Below, piece after piece: positions 58,965 to 64,000 of a stretch of 64,000 bases of DNA; positions within the stretch are counted from its first letter, which is position 1, and each line of letters begins with the position of its first letter. The DNA is from Triparma columacea (taxonomy: Eukaryota > Sar > Bolidophyceae > Parmales > Triparmaceae), in contig BRYA01000165.1 in NCBI GenBank assembly GCA_030267965.1, positions 10,615-74,614 of the forward strand, read 5' to 3'. The position numbers were made by a program, and so were the translations under genes. A model generated the notes under the pieces. That model made no database searches. It had not been told where the DNA came from and saw only the letters and a program-made list of their open reading frames with translations.

Positions 58965-61916
58965 TTACACAAACTCCAGAATTACTCTCCACAAAACTGT
59001 TGGGATCTTCTCACGTGCCTCAGTTACCCTTAGCGCTGGGGCTTCAGTTCCGTCCATAGGCTTCAGACTATCCTGTCCACTGGGTTGATTCTCCACGTGA
59101 TCCCAGGATCCCTTGAGGCAAAGTAGAGCGGTGACGCGTTCGATCACGGCGAGGTTGCGGTGCCACCTGTAATGGAGGAGGTCCGAAACAGACAGCATAT
59201 TTTTATCAGCAGCGGCGGTGATTAGGGCAGTGCAGTTCGAGAAGCAGTTTTCACCGATGGAGACAGCAGGAGATAGAATGAGTTTCATTAGGGAGGAGCA
59301 TTCGTAGAAGGCGCGTTCGCCAATTGTCATCACTGAGTCCGGGATGGTGATGGCCGTGAGGGAGGAGCATCTTGCAAAGGCGTATTTGCCAATCATCGTC
59401 ACTCCGCCAGGGATGGTGATGGCCGTGAGGGAGGAGCATCCGTAGAAGGCGTCCCTGCCAATTGTCGTCACTCCTTCCATGATGGTGATGGCAATGAGGG
59501 AGGAGCATTTACCGAAGGCGTCCTCACCAATTGTCGTCACTCCTTCCGGGATTGTGATGGCCGTGAGGGAGGAGCATTCCATGAAGGCGCGTTCGCCAAT
59601 TGTCGTCACTGAGTCCGGGATTGTGATGGCCGTGAGGGAGGAACATTCATAGAAGGCGCCCTCGCCAATTGTAGTTACTCCGTCAGGGATGATGATGACC
59701 GTGAGGGAGGAGCATCCGGAGAAGGTGGATTTGCCAATCGTTGTCACTCCATCTGGGATGGTGATGGCCGTGAGGGAGGAGCATCCGATGAAGGCATAAC
59801 TGCAAATCTTCGTCACTCCGTCCGGGATGGTGATGGCCGTGAGAGAGGAGCATCTACAGAAGGCGCTTCTGCCAATCGTCGTCACTCCGTCTGGGATAGT
59901 GATGGCCGCGAGCGAGGAGCAGTCTTCGAAGGCGTATTTACAAATCCTAGTCACTCCATCTGGGATGGTAATGGCTGTAAGGGAGGAGCAGTCTTGGAAC
60001 GCGCCCTCGCAAATTGTCGTCACTCCGTCAGGGATGGTGATGGCCGTGAGGGAGGAGCACCCCCTGAAGGCGACCTTGCCAATTGTCGTAACTCCGTCAG
60101 GGATGGTGATTGCCGTGACAGAGGAGCAATAAGCGAAGGCGGCCCTGCCAATTGTCGTTACTCCGTCCAGGATGATGATGGACAGGAGGGAGGAGCATTT
60201 CAAGAAGGTGCCCTTGCCAATTGTTGTCACTCCGTCCGGGATAATGATGGCCGTGAGGGAGGAGCATTCAGAGAATGCGAATTCGCCAATCATCGACACT
60301 CCCTCAGGGATGGTGATGGCCGTGAGAGAGGAGCAATAAGCGAAGGCGGCCTCGCCAATTGTCGTCACTCCGTCCGGGATGATGATGGACAGGAGGGAGG
60401 AGCATCCGTAGAAGGTGCTCTTGCCAATTGTTGTCACTCCGTCCGGGATGGTGATGGCCGTGAGGGAGGAGCATCCCCAGAAGGCGCCCTTGCCAATTGT
60501 CGTAACTCCGTCAGGGATGGTGATGGCCGTGAGGGAGGAGCATCCGTAGAAGGCGCTCTCGCCTATCATCGTCACTGAGTCCGGGATGGTGACGGCCGTG
60601 AGGGAGGAGCAATCAAAGAAGGCGCCAAGGTAAATTGTCGTCACTCCGTCTGGGATGGTGATGGCCGTGAGGGAGGAGCATCTATAGAAGGCACACTTGC
60701 AAATTGTCGTCACTGAGTCCGGGATGGTAATGGCCGTGAGGGAGGAGCATCCAGCGAAGGCTTGATGGCGAATCGTCGTCACTGAGTCCGGGATGGTGAT
60801 GGCCGTGAGGGAGGAGCATTCATAGAAGGCGCCCTTGCCAATCGTCGACACTCCCTCCGGAATGGTGATGTCCGTGAGGGAGGAGCATTTACCGAAGGCG
60901 CCCTCGCCTATCGTCGTTCCTCCGTCCGGGATTGTGATGGCAGTGAGGGAGGAGCATCCCCAGAAGGCGTTTTTGCCAATCCTAGTCACTCCATGTGGGA
61001 TGGTAATGGCCGTGAGGGAGGAGCATCCCGAGAAGGCGCCCTCGCAAATTGTCGTCACTCCGTCAGGAATGGTGATGGCCGTGAGGGAGGAGCATCCCCT
61101 GAAGGCGCTTTTGCCAATCATCGTAACTCCGTCCGGGATGGTGATGGCTGTGAGAGAGGAGCATCCAAAGAAGGCGTTTTTGTCAATCGTCGTCACTCCA
61201 TCCGGGATGGTGATGGCCGTGAGGGAGGAGCATCCCATGAAGGCACCAACGTCAATTGTCGTCACTCCGTCCGGGATTGTGATGGCCGTGAGGGAGGAGC
61301 ATCCCCAGAAGGCGTTTTTGCCAATTCTCGTCACTCCGTCCTGGATGGTGATGGCCGTGAGGGAGGAGCATCCTTCGAAGGCGTGATTGTCAATCATCGT
61401 CACTTTGTCCGTGATGGTGATGGACGAGAGGGAGGAGCATCCCATGAAGGCGGCAAGGCTAATCTTCGACACTTCCTCCGGGATGGTGATGTCCGTGAGG
61501 GAGGAGCATTTACCGAAGGCGCCCTCGCCTATTGTCGTTACTCTGTCCGGGATTGTGACGGCCGTGAGGGAGGAGCATGCCGTGAAGGCGCCTTTGCCAA
61601 TCATCGACACTCCCTCCGGGATGGTGATGTCCGTGAGGGAGGAGCATCCGTAGAAGGTGCCTTCGCCAATCGACGTCACTCCCTCAGGGATGGTGATGTC
61701 CGTGAGGGAGGAGCATCCCCAGAAGGCGCCCTTGCCAATTGTCGTCACTCCCTCCGGGATGGCGATGGCCGTGAGGGAAAAGCATCCATAGAAGGCGTAT
61801 TCGCCAATCGCCGTCACTCCTTGTGCAATAGTCACTTCTGTGAGTTCCTCATTGCCTCTGAAGCACTCTGTCTTGTCGGTGCCATAGTATACTGCTGTTT
61901 GGGGCATTTCGGGCAT
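58965..61916 (-). CDS. LRR_5 (BspA-type) repeat protein, 983 aa
   Basis: Single exon. No signal peptide (starts MPEMPQTAVYYGTDKTECF). About 36 units of 23 residues follow, with consensus LTAITIPDGVTTIGKGAFWG then CSS. These are BspA-type leucine-rich repeats (LRR_5). The C-terminal 100 residues are a cap plus a unique tail (ITAAADKNMLSVSDLLHYRW, LCLKGSWDHVENQPSGQDSL, LWRVILEFV). The tail is shared with the neighbouring paralogue. The repeats differ mainly at one or two surface positions (GKGAF, GESAF, CEGAF, HQAF). Likely a cytosolic or nuclear binding scaffold; ligand unknown. The open frames on the other strand are shadows of the 69-bp repeat. Confidence 0.9.
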   Translation of the reverse strand: MPEMPQTAVYYGTDKTECFRGNEELTEVTIAQGVTAIGEYAFYGCFSLTAIAIPEGVTTIGKGAFWGCSSLTDITIPEGVTSIGEGTFYGCSSLTDITIPEGVSMIGKGAFTACSSLTAVTIPDRVTTIGEGAFGKCSSLTDITIPEEVSKISLAAFMGCSSLSSITITDKVTMIDNHAFEGCSSLTAITIQDGVTRIGKNAFWGCSSLTAITIPDGVTTIDVGAFMGCSSLTAITIPDGVTTIDKNAFFGCSSLTAITIPDGVTMIGKSAFRGCSSLTAITIPDGVTTICEGAFSGCSSLTAITIPHGVTRIGKNAFWGCSSLTAITIPDGGTTIGEGAFGKCSSLTDITIPEGVSTIGKGAFYECSSLTAITIPDSVTTIRHQAFAGCSSLTAITIPDSVTTICKCAFYRCSSLTAITIPDGVTTIYLGAFFDCSSLTAVTIPDSVTMIGESAFYGCSSLTAITIPDGVTTIGKGAFWGCSSLTAITIPDGVTTIGKSTFYGCSSLLSIIIPDGVTTIGEAAFAYCSSLTAITIPEGVSMIGEFAFSECSSLTAIIIPDGVTTIGKGTFLKCSSLLSIIILDGVTTIGRAAFAYCSSVTAITIPDGVTTIGKVAFRGCSSLTAITIPDGVTTICEGAFQDCSSLTAITIPDGVTRICKYAFEDCSSLAAITIPDGVTTIGRSAFCRCSSLTAITIPDGVTKICSYAFIGCSSLTAITIPDGVTTIGKSTFSGCSSLTVIIIPDGVTTIGEGAFYECSSLTAITIPDSVTTIGERAFMECSSLTAITIPEGVTTIGEDAFGKCSSLIAITIMEGVTTIGRDAFYGCSSLTAITIPGGVTMIGKYAFARCSSLTAITIPDSVMTIGERAFYECSSLMKLILSPAVSIGENCFSNCTALITAAADKNMLSVSDLLHYRWHRNLAVIERVTALLCLKGSWDHVENQPSGQDSLKPMDGTEAPALRVTEAREKIPTVLWRVILEFV

Positions 61917-62500
61917 TATTATTATCTGCGAGCTTCTACATTATCGACGGGCTCAGGAGGGTTAGTGTGGTGTGATTGACGAAGAGCAAGGGACGTGATG
62001 GTGAAGAACAAGGGAGAGGGATTGAGACCCTCAAGGAATGCGTCATTGCGGCGTCAATGGCGGTTCTCTGCCCCATAATAACCCCAACACGATACTCAGA
62101 ATATCGGTAATAGGGTCGAAAGTAGTATTATCTCGTCTATAAGATGGTAATAATAAGACGAAAACCCCCATGAATACTCGACCGTGAGTGAAGAGGGGTA
62201 ATAATTTGGTTCCTTAAACGTGAATGGGAAATTAAAAACATCGATAGGACGCATTACAACCGTTGGAAGCCTTAACAAGGGTTATGATCGTCATTGTTGT
62301 CCCGCCTTACCCTTTATTTCGATAAGGTTTTCTTTTGCATAACAGATTGGTCTCAGTCCACTCATCCACTCAGATCTCAGATTAGATCAGATAAAACAAT
62401 TGAACGATTGATTTCACAACAAAGAGTTCTAAGTATTGTCATCTATAGTATTATGATCCGGTTGTTGCACTCCTGTCTGACTATACTTAACAACAAAGAG
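61917..62500. other. Spacer between the tandem LRR_5 genes
   Basis: 584 bp. Both ends resemble the corresponding flanks of the other copy. The middle (62,090-62,480) is AT-rich and unique. No gene supported. Confidence 0.6.
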
Positions 62501-63925
62501 TTACACAAACTCCAGAATTACTCTCCACAAAACTTTCGGGATCTTCTCACGTGTCTCAGTTACCCTTAGCGCTGGGGCTTCAGCTCCGTCCATTTGCTTC
62601 AGACTATCCTGTCCACTGGGTTGATTCTCCACGTGATCCCAGGATTCCTTGAGGCAAAGCAGAGCGGTGACGCGTTCACGTATACGATGCCACCTAGAAT
62701 GGAGCAGGGCCTCAACATTCGGTATATTTTTATCAGCAGCGGCAGCGATTAGGGCGGTGCAACCCAAGAAGCAGTCTTCACCGATGGAAACGGCAGGAGA
62801 TAGACTGAGTCTCGTTAGGGCGGAGCAATAAGCGAAGGCTTGCTTGCCGATCGTTGTCACTCCGTCTGGGATTGTGATGGCCGTGAGGGAGGAGCATCCG
62901 TAGAAGGCGTGATCGTCAATCGTCGTCGCTCCATCCGTGATGGTGATGGACGAGAGGGAGGAGCATCCCATGAAGGCGGCAAGGCTAATCTTCGACACTC
63001 CCTCCGGGATGGTGATGTCCGTGAGGGAGGAGCATTTACCGAAGGCGGCCTCGCCTATTGTCGTTACTCCGTCTGGGATTGTGACGGCCGTGAGGGAGGA
63101 GCATGCCGTGAAGGCGCCTTTGCCAATCATCGACACTCCCTCCGGGATGGTGATGTCCGTGAGGGAGGAGCATCTACCGAAGGCGCCCTCGCCTATTGTC
63201 ATTACTCCGTCCAGGATTGTGATGGCCGTGAGGGAGGAGCATCCCATGAAGGCGCAATCGCCAATCGTTATCACTCCCTCCGGGATGGTGATGTCCATGA
63301 GGGAGGAGCAATCAGAGAAGGCGCCACGGCCAATCATCGACACTCCGTCCGGGATTGTGATGGACGTGAGGGAGGAGCATCCCACGAAGGCGGAAAAGCC
63401 AATCATCGACACTCCGTCCGGGATTGTGAATGCTGTGAGGGAGGAGCATTTCTCGAAGGTACCCTCGCCAATTGTCGTTATTCCCTCCGGGATGGTGATG
63501 TCCACGAGGGAGGAGCATTCAGAGAAGGCGCCCTCGCCAATCATCGACACTCCCTCAGGGATGCTGATGGCAGTGAGGGAGGAGCAATCAGAGAAGGCGG
63601 AATTGCCAATTGTCGTCACTCCATCCGGGATGGTGATGGCCGCGAGGGAGGAGCATCCCATGAAGGCGGCACGGCCAATCATCGACACTCCCTCAGGGAT
63701 GGTGATGTCCGTGAGGGATTCGCATCCCCAGAAGGCGCCAACGTCAATTGTCGTCACTCCATCCGGGATGGTGACGGCCGTGAGGGAGGTGCATCCATAG
63801 AAGGCGTATTCGCCAATCGACGTCACTCCTTGTGCAATAGTCACTTCTGTGACTTCACTATTGTCTCTGAAGCACTCTGTCTCGTCTGTGCCATAGTATA
63901 CTGGTGTTTGGGGCATTTCGGGCAA
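62501..63925 (-). CDS. LRR_5 (BspA-type) repeat protein, 474 aa, paralogue
   Basis: Single exon with the same start (MPEMPQTPVYYGTDETECF) and the same tail (AAADKN, LCLKESWDHVENQPSGQDSL, LWRVILEFV) as the gene at 58965-61916, but with about half as many 23-residue units (roughly 15). Promoter-proximal sequence (ATTATTATCTGCGAGCTTCT upstream of the ATG) and the 3' flank are also shared. It is a tandem gene duplicate that has lost or gained repeats. Several units carry GVSMIGxxAF rather than GVTTIGxxAF. Confidence 0.9.
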   Translation of the reverse strand: MPEMPQTPVYYGTDETECFRDNSEVTEVTIAQGVTSIGEYAFYGCTSLTAVTIPDGVTTIDVGAFWGCESLTDITIPEGVSMIGRAAFMGCSSLAAITIPDGVTTIGNSAFSDCSSLTAISIPEGVSMIGEGAFSECSSLVDITIPEGITTIGEGTFEKCSSLTAFTIPDGVSMIGFSAFVGCSSLTSITIPDGVSMIGRGAFSDCSSLMDITIPEGVITIGDCAFMGCSSLTAITILDGVMTIGEGAFGRCSSLTDITIPEGVSMIGKGAFTACSSLTAVTIPDGVTTIGEAAFGKCSSLTDITIPEGVSKISLAAFMGCSSLSSITITDGATTIDDHAFYGCSSLTAITIPDGVTTIGKQAFAYCSALTRLSLSPAVSIGEDCFLGCTALIAAAADKNIPNVEALLHSRWHRIRERVTALLCLKESWDHVENQPSGQDSLKQMDGAEAPALRVTETREKIPKVLWRVILEFV

Positions 63926-64000
63926 TATTATTATCTGCGAGCTTCTACATTATTGACGGCAATCAGGAGGGTTAGTGTGGTGTTATTGACGAAGAGCAAA

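Noticed and set aside
59827..61979. Long plus-strand open frames opposite the LRR_5 genes.
   Set aside because: They mirror the 69-bp repeat period and show no independent start, domain or ending.

Overview
This is nuclear DNA of a eukaryotic alga. Genes carry short GT-AG introns (about 60-330 bp), there are no operons or Shine-Dalgarno sites, and coding density is high. Several products begin with a signal peptide followed by Phe near the predicted cleavage site (DEAD-box helicase at 28 kb, HAD hydrolase at 55.6 kb, unknown protein at 58 kb), the bipartite plastid-targeting pattern of algae with red-derived secondary plastids. A PAP/fibrillin protein and an FtsH fragment fit a photosynthetic cell; a dynein light chain fits a flagellated stage. 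BspA-type LRR_5 and DUF285 proteins, Zn-finger/ankyrin proteins and a multi-TM family I associate with stramenopiles point to a heterokont alga (bolidophyte/Parmales or pelagophyte-like). This placement is inference.

Layout. 0-3.9 kb: an orphan last exon of FtsH, then more than 1 kb of purine-rich repeats, hairpin modules and doubtful small genes. 3.9-19.8 kb: Sec13, a Zn-finger/PDZ-like/J-domain/ankyrin protein, a SAM-like/GAF protein, LC8-type dynein light chain, a duplicated membrane protein, a seven-finger C2H2 protein, EFG1, a SEN54-galactose mutarotase fusion, a secreted Cys-rich protein and a p62/NBR1-like autophagy receptor. 19.8-32.8 kb: a 776-aa membrane protein, a three-module PAP/fibrillin protein, an AT-rich spacer, a small membrane protein, an alpha/beta hydrolase, an unknown protein, a plastid DEAD-box helicase and a TrhO-PUS9/RIB2-like fusion. 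33-48 kb: an ABCC transporter, a PABPN1-like RRM protein cut by an assembly gap, a 1351-aa secreted DUF285 protein, a Gfo/Idh/MocA oxidoreductase, a secreted ankyrin protein and an ABCB half-transporter with a duplicated 3' end. 48-64 kb: a Zn-finger/ankyrin protein, a seven-exon C2-LRR_5-ankyrin-EF-hand-kinase gene, an HAD phosphatase, a plastid-targeted unknown and two tandem LRR_5 genes.

Organisation. Many genes are divergent pairs with 97-270 bp between start codons (16.9/17.0, 19.76/19.86, 25.95/26.1, 44.26/44.36, 55.48/55.65 kb), which suggests bidirectional promoters. Convergent pairs can be as close as 27 bp (30.01/30.04 kb).

The most interesting products are multidomain fusions: SEN54 with aldose 1-epimerase, a tRNA U34 hydroxylase-like domain with a tRNA psi32-synthase-like domain, and the 1540-aa C2/LRR_5/ankyrin/kinase protein. 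Exon coordinates were derived by hand from splice sites and reading phase. All multi-exon models close in frame, but none is supported by RNA data.
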